Positions 18,271 to 25,924 of a stretch of 64,000 bases of DNA are shown here, piece after piece; position 1 is the stretch's first letter; the number at the start of each line of letters is the position of its first letter. The stretch spans positions 1-64,000 of the forward strand of contig NZ_JAOALK010000052.1 of the NCBI RefSeq assembly GCF_025154055.1. Reading direction: 5' to 3'. The position numbers and the translations under genes are program-made. The stretch is from Aquibacillus koreensis (GTDB taxonomy: Bacteria > Bacillota > Bacilli > Bacillales > Amphibacillaceae). A model generated the notes under the pieces. It was given only the letters and a program-made list of their open reading frames with translations. It had not been told where the DNA came from and did not search any database.

Positions 18271-18303
18271 AAAAAAATAGCACCCTCAGTAAACTAGGAT
18301 GCT
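18271..18303 (-). terminator. Minus-strand terminator with long T-run
   Basis: An 8-bp stem (18279-18286 with 18296-18303, one mismatch) is followed on the minus strand by a tract of T. The nearest minus-strand frame upstream is the 33-residue protein at 18714. Confidence 0.5.
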
Positions 18304-18417
18304 CAATAGGGGGACAATCTATTTTGGAAAAAATATTGCACATAAAGCTGTTACTGATATATCAAAATCATATTAATGATTCGATTCAGAACAGAGTATG
18401 TGTTATTACTCCATGAA

Positions 18418-18441
18418 TTGTAACCGTTTCCATTGTATAAT
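18418..18441 (+). promoter_or_regulatory. Orphan CcpA cre site with adjoining -10 box
   Basis: TTGTAACCGTTTCCA (18418-18432) fits the cre consensus WTGNAANCGNWNNCW at every position. TATAAT follows at 18436. A second imperfect cre-like ATGTAAACGTTTTAT lies on the other strand at about 18445-18460. No annotated gene starts nearby on the plus strand. Confidence 0.45.
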
Positions 18442-18612
18442 AGAAATAAAACGTTTACATCCTACTAAAGAACTATATTTTAAATTTATTCTATTTTTTT
18501 ATGGGTGTTTTATAGGTATTAATACATAGTGTAAATGATTCAATTCTATTATTTTAATAAAGTAGCGAAAGCTAATCATGGAAGTAAAAGAATATTTTGG
18601 TATATCCTCTAT

Positions 18613-18714
18613 TCACAGTACTAGCCGCACGAAAAAGATGATTAACATCCATAACGGAATAGAGAAAACAACTCCAAAGAAACATCCTTTTCCAAATGAG
18701 TCTTGTTGCTCCAT
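18613..18714 (-). CDS. 33-residue single-span membrane protein
   Basis: The frame encodes a polar head (MEQQDSFGKG) and one hydrophobic segment CFFGVVFSIPLWMLIIFFV, ending in RLVL. GAGGTG five bases upstream supports ATG 18714, with another ATG at 18717. Its composition is that of the small hydrophobic proteins often missed in Bacillus genomes. I do not know its function. It overlaps a plus-strand open frame (18578-18769) that lacks a ribosome binding site and is judged spurious. Confidence 0.5.
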   Translation of the reverse strand: MEQQDSFGKGCFFGVVFSIPLWMLIIFFVRLVL

Positions 18715-18870
18715 CATTTCACCTCATTGGTCTCTAATGGTATCCATTATTACCAGTTATGTTTGTTAATAACCTTGTATTAAACTAAATATAATCCTTT
18801 TCTATTAAATTCGATTACTGCGTAGAATCGATAAACTGTGACGTAATAATCATATATTCAAATAGAAAGT

Positions 18871-19185
18871 GGTTATGATGACCAAAATGATGGTGGAGGA
18901 CCTCAAAAGGGAATCAAATGCCGGTTATGATGCCCGAAATAATAGTGGAGGACCTCAAAAGGGAATCAAATGCCGGTTATGATGCCCGAAATAATGGAGG
19001 AGGACCTCAAAAGGGGATCAAATGCCGGTTATGATGCCCGAAATAATAGCGGAGGATCTCAAAAGGGAATCAAATGCCGGTTGTGATGCCCGAAATAATA
19101 GCGGAGGATCTCGAAAAGGAATCTAAGCTAATTATAATCTGGGAGTTATCTTAGAATAGAGCGTTACGTCGCATTTTGTATCTAC
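18871..19185. repeat. Repeat cassette 3: five tandem 52-bp units of a different sequence
   Basis: Units starting GGTTATGATG (GGTTGTGATG in the last) begin at 18871, 18923, 18975, 19027 and 19079, a period of exactly 52 bp. Each contains GGAGG[A]CCTC or a variant, which is palindromic around one base. The unit sequence is unrelated to cassettes 1 and 2, but the right end GTTACGTCGCATTTTGTATC at 19163 is the same end motif. A matching left end is less clear (TGTGACGTAATAA near 18837). Confidence 0.9.
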
Positions 19186-19350
19186 TACGAATAAAAAATA
19201 AGTTATATGTATAAAAGTAATTGATACATCTGTCCTGTGTATTGTTAAAAGTGTAGAAAGTCTGATAATAATGTTGCCGGGCTTTGAATAGTTATACTAG
19301 TAGTCCAAAAGTGTGTGCAAGCTATCAGATTTAATAAGGGAGCAGATGGG

Positions 19351-19806
19351 ATGCGAAGACAACAAGGATTGTTAATCATTGGGGTAGCCATTGCTTTTAT
19401 CATTTTTATTGTAGTATTTATTATGATTCAACTATCACCAAGCCATCAAGCTAAAGAGATTGTAGAAGCGTTTTATGTATATGAAGAAGAAGGGAAGTTT
19501 GCGGATTCTTGGGACTTATTTCATTCACAAATGAAGAGTAGGTTTGATAAGGCCCATTATATACAAGATCGAGCTCATGTGTTTATGAATCATTTTGGAG
19601 TTACGACATTTTCTTTTGAACTAAGTGGAGTGAATGAGATGAATAATTGGAAAATGAGTAGTGATGCAAAGCCAATCGGAACCGTTTACGAGGTTGTGGT
19701 TACACAATCCTATAAAGGTGATTACGGAAATTTTTCTATCGTCCAATCTATTTATGCTACAAAAGAAGAAGGGGATTGGAAGGTGTTGTGGGATTATAAT
19801 AAATAA
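19351..19806 (+). CDS. Membrane-anchored protein with NTF2-like outer domain
   Basis: The 151-residue product has one N-terminal membrane helix (about 8-29) and an outer domain of about 115 residues. The domain starts AKEIVEAFYVYEEEGKFADSW and ends in YATKEEGDWKVLWDYN, a layout typical of NTF2-like (DUF4878-type) domains. Function is unknown. ATG 19351 is chosen because GGGAG lies about nine bases before it; a GTG at 19315 has none. It shares a bidirectional terminator with guaD. Confidence 0.65.
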   Translation: MRRQQGLLIIGVAIAFIIFIVVFIMIQLSPSHQAKEIVEAFYVYEEEGKFADSWDLFHSQMKSRFDKAHYIQDRAHVFMNHFGVTTFSFELSGVNEMNNWKMSSDAKPIGTVYEVVVTQSYKGDYGNFSIVQSIYATKEEGDWKVLWDYNK

Positions 19807-19839
19807 AAGTGACCCGATTATCTGTCTCTCGGATCACTT
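19807..19839. terminator. Bidirectional terminator between convergent genes
   Basis: An 11-bp stem with one G-U pair (19807-19817 with 19829-19839) lies between the NTF2-like gene and guaD. The T-rich tail is better on the minus strand. Confidence 0.7.
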
Positions 19840-19846
19840 GCCTTTC

Positions 19847-20317
19847 TTAGTATTCTACTTTGGCTGTGTGCTGGTCCCAAACCTTAAATGGTAGCACTTT
19901 TTCCTTTAAAGGTAATAAGTGAAAAGGGATGGATCTAGCTTCATGGTGTTTAGCAATCTCATCATAAATAAAAGCATCGTCAAAACCAGAAGCTGCAGCT
20001 AGGTTCTGATCGGCTGCATAATACACTTTTTCAAGTCTAGCCCAATAAATAGCTCCTAAACACATTGGACATGGTTCGCAACTTGTATAAAGAGTGCATG
20101 TATCTAATTGAAAGGTTTGTAGATTTTCACATGCTTGTCTAATTGCTTGTATTTCTGCGTGAGCAGTAGGGTCGTTGCAATCTGTTACTCGGTTTTGTCC
20201 TCTTCCGATAATTTCACCTTGTTTATTAATAATAACAGCTCCAAACGGACCACCATTATTACTTACATTTTCAACTGCTAATTGAATCGCTTGGTTTAAA
20301 TACAATTTGTTGTTCAT
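19847..20317 (-). CDS. guaD: Guanine deaminase
   Basis: The 156-residue protein has the same length as B. subtilis GuaD and is very similar throughout: GGPFGAVI, the zinc and proton-shuttle block DPTAHAEIQAIR, and TSCEPCPMCLGAIYWAR with the zinc cysteines. It converts guanine to xanthine and ammonia, allowing purines to serve as nitrogen source. GGGGG seven bases upstream supports ATG 20317; the open frame extends 10 codons further without a ribosome binding site. The C-terminal VEY agrees with the swapped C-terminus of the Bacillus enzyme. Confidence 0.93.
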   Translation of the reverse strand: MNNKLYLNQAIQLAVENVSNNGGPFGAVIINKQGEIIGRGQNRVTDCNDPTAHAEIQAIRQACENLQTFQLDTCTLYTSCEPCPMCLGAIYWARLEKVYYAADQNLAAASGFDDAFIYDEIAKHHEARSIPFHLLPLKEKVLPFKVWDQHTAKVEY

Positions 20318-20466
20318 TTGATGTCCCCCTATGATTGTTTTATACAAGTTTATCAGGTATACTTATTGCGTAAAAGAATATTCTGAAAACTTAAGCGCTA
20401 TCATGTAAAATTCCCTGTGAGATTATCTTACATTTCACCTTTTTTGAATAGAAAGATGCGAATACC

Positions 20467-20495
20467 TTGACAATATTTTGCGATAAAGGTAATTT
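20467..20495 (+). promoter_or_regulatory. Sigma-A promoter of the IclR-family gene
   Basis: TTGACA at 20467-20472 and TAATTT at 20490-20495 are separated by 17 bp, about 65 bp upstream of the IclR start codon. Confidence 0.6.
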
Positions 20496-20561
20496 GAAAG
20501 TAAAAATGAATAGGCTTACATTTTCAACAATGGATAGCTTCGTGATAGGGAGACAGATGGC

Positions 20562-21329
20562 ATGCCAATAATTCAGTCTATAGATCGTGCGCTTCGTATT
20601 CTAGATTTATTTGATGAAAGACAACAAGAACTAAAGATCTCTGAAATAAGTGCTCAACTTTCATTAAATAAAAGCACGATACATTCTTTATTAAAAACAT
20701 TAAAACAACATGATTATATAAAACAGGATCTCGACACTGGCAAATATAGCCTCGGGCTAAAGCTTGTTGAAAGAGGAAATTATGTGCTCCATAGTTTAGA
20801 TATTCGAAATGTGGCAAAACAACCATTAACGAAATTATCTGATACGACGGGACAAACGGTGCACCTCGTTATTTTAGATGGTAACGCCGGTGTATATATC
20901 GACAAGGTAGAAGGTGCGGCATCTATTGTTTTTTCTCGTATTGGAAGAAGAGTTCCGATTCATTCAAGTGCAGTTGGGAAAGTGTTAACAGCATTTAAAA
21001 AAGAAACAGAATTACAAGCGATAGTAAAGGAGTATGACTTTTTTAAGCAAACAGTTCATACGATCACTTCAAAAGAAGCATTTCTACAAGAGTTGAAGGC
21101 GGTAGTTAAGGTAGGTTATGCGATGGACCAGGAAGAAAATGAGCCTGGAGTGTGTTGTATCGCAGTGCCTATTTTCGATCATAAGGGAGATACATCGGCA
21201 GCGATTAGTATATCAACAACAATCTCTAATGTAACAGAAGAATATAAAACGTCTACAATTAAACAACTGAAAGAAACAGCATTGGAAATTTCCAATAAAT
21301 TAGGTTATACATCTTCTTTTTATTCATGA
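20562..21329 (+). CDS. IclR-family transcriptional regulator of the pentonate genes
   Basis: The 255-residue protein has an N-terminal winged helix (about 1-70: ALRILDLFDERQQELKISEI, LNKSTIHSLLKTLKQHDYI) and a C-terminal effector domain (about 80-250) with the usual GRRVPIHSSAVGKVLTAF block. IclR proteins of the KdgR type respond to sugar acids such as 2-keto-3-deoxy acids. It is followed by two pentonate genes on the same strand, and a 19-bp palindrome before them recurs at 28063. I infer it controls both sites. Start ATG 20562 has GGGAG nine bases upstream. Confidence 0.88.
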   Translation: MPIIQSIDRALRILDLFDERQQELKISEISAQLSLNKSTIHSLLKTLKQHDYIKQDLDTGKYSLGLKLVERGNYVLHSLDIRNVAKQPLTKLSDTTGQTVHLVILDGNAGVYIDKVEGAASIVFSRIGRRVPIHSSAVGKVLTAFKKETELQAIVKEYDFFKQTVHTITSKEAFLQELKAVVKVGYAMDQEENEPGVCCIAVPIFDHKGDTSAAISISTTISNVTEEYKTSTIKQLKETALEISNKLGYTSSFYS

Positions 21330-21353
21330 TAAATAAATTGCGTTTACTGTATG

Positions 21354-21387
21354 TATAATACAGAACGCGGTTTTATAATATAAAATA
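21354..21387 (+). promoter_or_regulatory. -10 box and 19-bp palindromic operator before the FAH-family gene
   Basis: TATAAT at 21354-21359 is followed by GGTTTTATAATATAAAATA (21369-21387), an almost perfect palindrome. The same core occurs at 28063-28081 near the xylonate dehydratase and sugar transporter genes. Its position just after the likely start of transcription suits a repressor. Confidence 0.6.
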
Positions 21388-21398
21388 GGAGTGGTTGA

Positions 21399-22310
21399 AT
21401 GAGGGTTATTTGTTATCAATCAGGTGAAGGACCAAATCAGTTAGCTGCAGTTACGGATGAAGGAATGGTTTATGATTTGCCATTTATTGATTTTATTTCC
21501 TTCATGCGTACTGCTGAGCAAAACAAGAAGTCATGCTTGGCAATTGTAAACGAGATTATGCAAGATTCTTTACCAATTCCGGAAAAGATGGAAGATTTAA
21601 CTTTAAAGCTTCCAGTTCGTTCCTATGAAGTATGGGCAGCAGGGGTAACTTATTCAAGAAGTAGAGATGCGAGAAACATGGAAGCAAAGGTCACGACCAA
21701 TTCCTATTACGATAAAGTCTATGATGCAAAGAGGCCAGAGCTTTTCTTGAAATCTACAGAAAGAAGAACAATTGGGCCGAATACTCCTGTTTATATTAGA
21801 AGCGACTCTAATTGGCAAATTCCAGAGCCGGAATTGGGTCTGGTGATTGACAGTCATGGTGCTATTATCGGTTATACGATTGGTAATGATATGAGCAGTC
21901 GTGATATAGAGGGGGAAAATCCACTTTATTTACCACAAGCAAAAGTTTGGAAACACTCGTGTTCAATTGGGCCTGCAATTCGATTAGCTGAAACTGTAGA
22001 GGATCCATACAGTTTTGTAATTACTTGCCGTATTTTTAGGGAAGGTAAAAAGGTATTTCAGGATAGTGCAAGCACAGCATTACTAAAAAGAAAATATGAA
22101 GAGTTAGTATCCTATTTAATAAAAGATAATGTTACTTTTGATGGTACGATTTTATTAACTGGTACATGTATTGTTCCAGATGATGATTTTACACTACAAG
22201 ATGGGGACATGGTAGAAATCGAGATTCCAGGCATTGGTACTTTAACTAATCCTGTTAAAGCTCCGTTACAAGAGAATGAACAAGTCAAGGCGAATTTAGA
22301 AGAAGTCTAG
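21399..22310 (+). CDS. FAH-family 2-keto-3-deoxypentonate dehydratase (probable)
   Basis: This 303-residue protein belongs to the fumarylacetoacetate hydrolase superfamily. The C-terminal core includes [21 protein letters not shown] with metal-binding glutamates, and [20 protein letters not shown]. In the oxidative pentose (Weimberg) pathway such proteins dehydrate 2-keto-3-deoxyxylonate or -arabinonate to 2-oxoglutarate semialdehyde. The next gene encodes an aldehyde dehydrogenase and a xylonate-type dehydratase lies nearby, which makes that role the best guess. It is the first gene after the operator, 30 bases before the dehydrogenase gene. Other FAH activities cannot be excluded from sequence alone. 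Confidence 0.8.
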   Translation: MRVICYQSGEGPNQLAAVTDEGMVYDLPFIDFISFMRTAEQNKKSCLAIVNEIMQDSLPIPEKMEDLTLKLPVRSYEVWAAGVTYSRSRDARNMEAKVTTNSYYDKVYDAKRPELFLKSTERRTIGPNTPVYIRSDSNWQIPEPELGLVIDSHGAIIGYTIGNDMSSRDIEGENPLYLPQAKVWKHSCSIGPAIRLAETVEDPYSFVITCRIFREGKKVFQDSASTALLKRKYEELVSYLIKDNVTFDGTILLTGTCIVPDDDFTLQDGDMVEIEIPGIGTLTNPVKAPLQENEQVKANLEEV

Positions 22311-22339
22311 TAAACTATTTAATTCTTAGGAGGATATTT

Positions 22340-23800
22340 ATGTCTACAATTGCAGAAACGAAAACATATTTAAATTATGTGAATGGTGTTTGGCAAACTT
22401 CTTCATCCGATGAGGTGATCGCAAGTATTAATCCTGCCAACAAACATGAAGTCGTTGGAAACGTACAAAGTTCAACAAAGGCAGATCTAGACCAAGCGGT
22501 AGCAGCTGCCAAAGAGGCACAAAAAGCATGGCGTAAATTATCCGGTGCTGACCGTGGAAATCTTCTATTTAAAGTAGCGCAAGTAATAGAAGATAATCTA
22601 AATGACATCGCAGAAACAATGACGAGAGAAATGGGAAAAACGTTACCTGAAGCAAAGGGAGAGACGAACCGTGGTGTAGCTATTCTTCGATATTATGCTG
22701 GCGAAGGCATGCGTGAGGTAGGGGACGTGATCCCATCTACGGACAGTTCAGCATTAATGTTTAGTAAGCGTGTCCCGTTGGGTGTAGTAGGCGTGATTAC
22801 CCCATGGAACTTCCCGGTCGCGATCCCAATTTGGAAAATGGCTCCCGCTTTAATTTACGGGAATACTGTCGTGTTAAAGCCTGCAACAGAAGGGGCAGTT
22901 ACGGCTGCTAAAATAGTAGAGTGCTTTGATAAAGCAGGTTTTCCTAACGGTGTGGTCAACTTTGTTACTGGAAAAGGATCTGTTATTGGTCAAGGATTAG
23001 CGGAGCACAAAGACGTGAATGCAATCACTTTCACTGGTTCTAACCAAGTTGGGCAAGGCATTGGCCGAACTGTTGCCGGACGTGGAGGTAAATATCAGTT
23101 GGAGATGGGTGGAAAAAATCCACTTATTGTAGCTGCTGATTGTGATCTTGACCTTGCTGTTGATGCTGCAATTAGCGGTGGTCTTAAATCTACCGGTCAA
23201 AAGTGTACGTGTAGTAGCCGGGTGATTGTCCAAAGTAGTATCTATGAAGAGTTTAAAGCGAAGCTACTCGACAAAGTAAAAGATATTAAAGTTGGAAATG
23301 GTTTAGATGAAAGTACATGGATGGGGCCTTGTGCTAGTGAGGGACAATATAATACGGTCCGTCATTATATTGATAAAGGGCTTGAGGAAGGCGCTGCATT
23401 ACTTATTGGTGGAGACCAGCCTGACGGGTATGAGGATGGCTTCTATGTGAATCCTACTATTTTTGATAATGTGACCTCATCGATGACGATTGCACAAGAG
23501 GAAATTTTCGGACCGGTGTTAGCATTAATGAAAGTCGATACACTTGGTGAGGCAATTGATTTAGCTAACGATGTAGAGTTTGGTCTAAGCGCTTCAATTT
23601 TCACAAAAAACATCGATCACATATTGACATTTATAGACGATATTGAAGCAGGACTAGTGCGAATCAATTCAGAAACTGCTGGGGTGGAACTGCAAGCGCC
23701 ATTCGGTGGTATGAAAGCTTCTAGTTCGCAGTCACGTGAGCAAGGTCAGGCGGCGAAAGAGTTCTTTACTACGACGAAGACGGTGTTTATAAAAGGATAA
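22340..23800 (+). CDS. 2-oxoglutarate semialdehyde dehydrogenase (aldehyde dehydrogenase family)
   Basis: The 486-residue NAD(P)-dependent enzyme has [17 protein letters not shown] with the conserved Asn, FTGSNQVGQ for the cofactor, catalytic Glu in [11 protein letters not shown] and Cys in GQKCTCSSR. It resembles B. subtilis YcbD (GucD), which oxidises 2-oxoglutarate semialdehyde to 2-oxoglutarate in sugar-acid breakdown. This is the last step of the Weimberg route. AGGAGG lies nine bases upstream of ATG 22340. It is co-transcribed with the FAH-family gene and followed by a terminator. Confidence 0.88.
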   Translation: MSTIAETKTYLNYVNGVWQTSSSDEVIASINPANKHEVVGNVQSSTKADLDQAVAAAKEAQKAWRKLSGADRGNLLFKVAQVIEDNLNDIAETMTREMGKTLPEAKGETNRGVAILRYYAGEGMREVGDVIPSTDSSALMFSKRVPLGVVGVITPWNFPVAIPIWKMAPALIYGNTVVLKPATEGAVTAAKIVECFDKAGFPNGVVNFVTGKGSVIGQGLAEHKDVNAITFTGSNQVGQGIGRTVAGRGGKYQLEMGGKNPLIVAADCDLDLAVDAAISGGLKSTGQKCTCSSRVIVQSSIYEEFKAKLLDKVKDIKVGNGLDESTWMGPCASEGQYNTVRHYIDKGLEEGAALLIGGDQPDGYEDGFYVNPTIFDNVTSSMTIAQEEIFGPVLALMKVDTLGEAIDLANDVEFGLSASIFTKNIDHILTFIDDIEAGLVRINSETAGVELQAPFGGMKASSSQSREQGQAAKEFFTTTKTVFIKG

Positions 23801-23816
23801 TTGTTTAATTATTAGG

Positions 23817-23850
23817 CATGAGGATGGTTGCGTTCATCCTCATGTTTCTT
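23817..23850 (+). terminator. Terminator of the FAH/dehydrogenase operon
   Basis: A perfect 10-bp stem (23817-23826 with 23835-23844) is followed by TTTCTT. Confidence 0.75.
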
Positions 23851-24050
23851 AATGACCAAAATATGAGATTCAAACAACACCTAAATATAAACGCTGAAAT
23901 ATACATATGAATGCTTTGGCGTTTAGAACCGGATTTTTAGTGAACATAAAATTTACTGAGAAAATAATAGTAGCTATATAAATAGGAAGAAACTTGTTTT
24001 TGTAACATTCATTTTAAATAATGGTTCAGCGAGACCTAATCTTACAAAAA

Positions 24051-24113
24051 AATTACTTCAGAAATAATAAAAGCTTGGCATTGAGCCAAGCTTTTATTAT
24101 TTCTGAAGTAATT
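24051..24113. terminator. Perfect 29-bp-arm inverted repeat, bidirectional terminator-like
   Basis: Arms 24051-24079 and 24085-24113 match perfectly over 29 bp around the loop ATTGA. The centre AAGCTTGGC...GCCAAGCTT with A/T runs is terminator-like, but the arms are far longer than a terminator needs. The core recurs at 25887 and, in part, at 43527. It may be a terminator extended by duplication, or a miniature element. Confidence 0.75.
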
Positions 24114-24265
24114 TACTAGTTAGCATTTAACTTTTTCGGATAGTGAAAGAGTCCTAGGTAGATAGTTTTGTATCTTGTGGAAAATATGTTGTCATGTTGG
24201 TCTTTATACATATATAATTTACTTATGACAATTTTTGTATGTGCCGTGAAGGTGGAGGTGTTGGC

Positions 24266-25735
24266 ATGAGCGTGGTAGATAAGATGACATATCAAGACGC
24301 ATTAAAGAAAAACACACTAATGCTAGTTACGATTGCAATTACAATGTTAGCAGGTGTAGGTTTATCGATTGTTGATAAGGAATTATACAAGTTAGCGATT
24401 TATAGTGCTGGTTTAGTTATTTTAGTAGCTTTATATTTTCTTCTGCAAAAAGTGTTGAAAAAAATAAGAATGCTGCCCTACTTGATGTTGACAATAATTT
24501 ATGGTTTAAATTTAGTATTTATTTTCACTAAAGAAAGTAGCATTCAAATTATTTTAATAACATTATTTTTGTCCATTTATTCGGCAATACATATGAACAG
24601 AAAGATATTCTTTTTTGGTTATTCATTAGGTCTAATTGTTATTATGGCGAATCATTTTCTTGCAAGCAATAGTCAAGTTCAGGCATTGTTTAGTTATGTT
24701 ATCTTAATCTATTTATTAATTGGTATTATCTTTTTCGTTGTTATTCGTTTACATGTGGAACAAACTAAAAAAATAGAAGAACTATTAGTCAGTGCTGAAG
24801 AAGAAACAGTGAAAAAGGAACAACAGAAGTCAAAATTAGAGAGTAGTGTAAAGGGGATCATTGAAAGTATTGCGGAAGTGAATGAGCACTTGCAGTTGAG
24901 CTTAACAGCACAAAATGAAATGGCCGCAACTATAAACGAAGTATCGATTGGAAGTCAAACACAAGCGGAGAAAATTGGAGAAATCACACAAAATACAATG
25001 GATACAAAGCAAAATATGGATGAGGTCCATGCGAAATCTATTGATTTGTATAAAGCCTCCACGCATGCAAATCAGCTGACTACGAATGGAAATCATATGA
25101 TTCAAGAGCTAAATGAAAATATTCGCTCCCTCTCGAGCGTAATGAATGATTTAAGTGAGACGTTTAATGTGCTAACAGAAAAAATTACAGAAACAAATTC
25201 ATTTGCAGGTACGATCAAAGACATTACGGAACAGACTAATCTCTTGGCGCTCAATGCTTCCATTGAAGCTGCTAGGGCTGGGGAAGCAGGTAAAGGATTT
25301 GCGGTGGTCGCTGAAGAAATAAGAAAACTTGCAGAACTTACAGGCAAAACAACGGAAAAAATTTCAACGAATTTAGTAGAATTAAATACAAGCAATAAAC
25401 AGGCACTTGAAAAGATGGATCAAAGTAAACATAATATCAACCTGGGTGTGCAATCAACAAATGAGGTTACTGGTTATTTTGAAGAAATTGCATTAACGAT
25501 GGATAAGCTTGATATGGGGTTAAATACATTCAAATCTCTCGCGGAGAAAGTACGAATGCAATCGTCAGGTGTTGAGCATTCCACTAGTGATCTGGCGGCT
25601 ATTATTGAACAGGCTACTGCGAGCCTAGAGGAAATGAATGCAACAGTGGAAGAACTTACTTTTGGAAATCAAAAACTCTCTACTATTATGGAACAAACAG
25701 TAAACAACGCAATGGAAATACGAGAAACATTTTAA
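24266..25735 (+). CDS. Methyl-accepting chemotaxis protein
   Basis: The 489-residue receptor has an N-terminal membrane region with about six helices (20-170) and no large outer sensor domain, then a coiled-coil signalling domain. The hairpin tip reads [18 protein letters not shown] and continues [16 protein letters not shown], the contact site for CheA and CheW. No HAMP domain is evident. Stimulus is unknown; placement inside the pentonate region could mean attraction to sugars or sugar acids (inference). ATG 24266 has GGAGGT seven bases upstream; the open frame to 24239 is an upstream extension. Confidence 0.9.
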   Translation: MSVVDKMTYQDALKKNTLMLVTIAITMLAGVGLSIVDKELYKLAIYSAGLVILVALYFLLQKVLKKIRMLPYLMLTIIYGLNLVFIFTKESSIQIILITLFLSIYSAIHMNRKIFFFGYSLGLIVIMANHFLASNSQVQALFSYVILIYLLIGIIFFVVIRLHVEQTKKIEELLVSAEEETVKKEQQKSKLESSVKGIIESIAEVNEHLQLSLTAQNEMAATINEVSIGSQTQAEKIGEITQNTMDTKQNMDEVHAKSIDLYKASTHANQLTTNGNHMIQELNENIRSLSSVMNDLSETFNVLTEKITETNSFAGTIKDITEQTNLLALNASIEAARAGEAGKGFAVVAEEIRKLAELTGKTTEKISTNLVELNTSNKQALEKMDQSKHNINLGVQSTNEVTGYFEEIALTMDKLDMGLNTFKSLAEKVRMQSSGVEHSTSDLAAIIEQATASLEEMNATVEELTFGNQKLSTIMEQTVNNAMEIRETF

Positions 25736-25758
25736 TAAAAGTTCGATTGTAAGTGGAG

Positions 25759-25793
25759 CAGGAGAATGGACGAGTGGGTCTTTCTCCTGTTTT
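25759..25793 (+). terminator. Terminator of the chemoreceptor gene
   Basis: CAGGAGAA (25759-25766) pairs with TTCTCCTG (25782-25789), followed by a short T-run. Confidence 0.6.
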
Positions 25794-25883
25794 CGTTCAA
25801 ATAGTCTACATACAAATAGACCTATCATCCTATCTGTCTAACATACCGAATCGATAGCAATAATTGTATTAAAAATTGCAAAA

Positions 25884-25915
25884 AATAAAAAGCTTGGCAT
25901 TCGGTGCCAAGCTTT
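25884..25915. terminator. Bidirectional terminator, chiefly of the dehydratase gene
   Basis: A perfect 12-bp stem (25887-25898 with 25904-25915) with loop TTCGG lies just past the dehydratase stop. Its minus-strand tail is T-rich. Confidence 0.85.
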
Positions 25916-25924
25916 TCTGAATCT

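Noticed and set aside
18162-18416. 84-codon plus-strand frame
   Set aside because: Runs through a minus-strand terminator in low-complexity A-rich DNA, with no ribosome binding site or domain.
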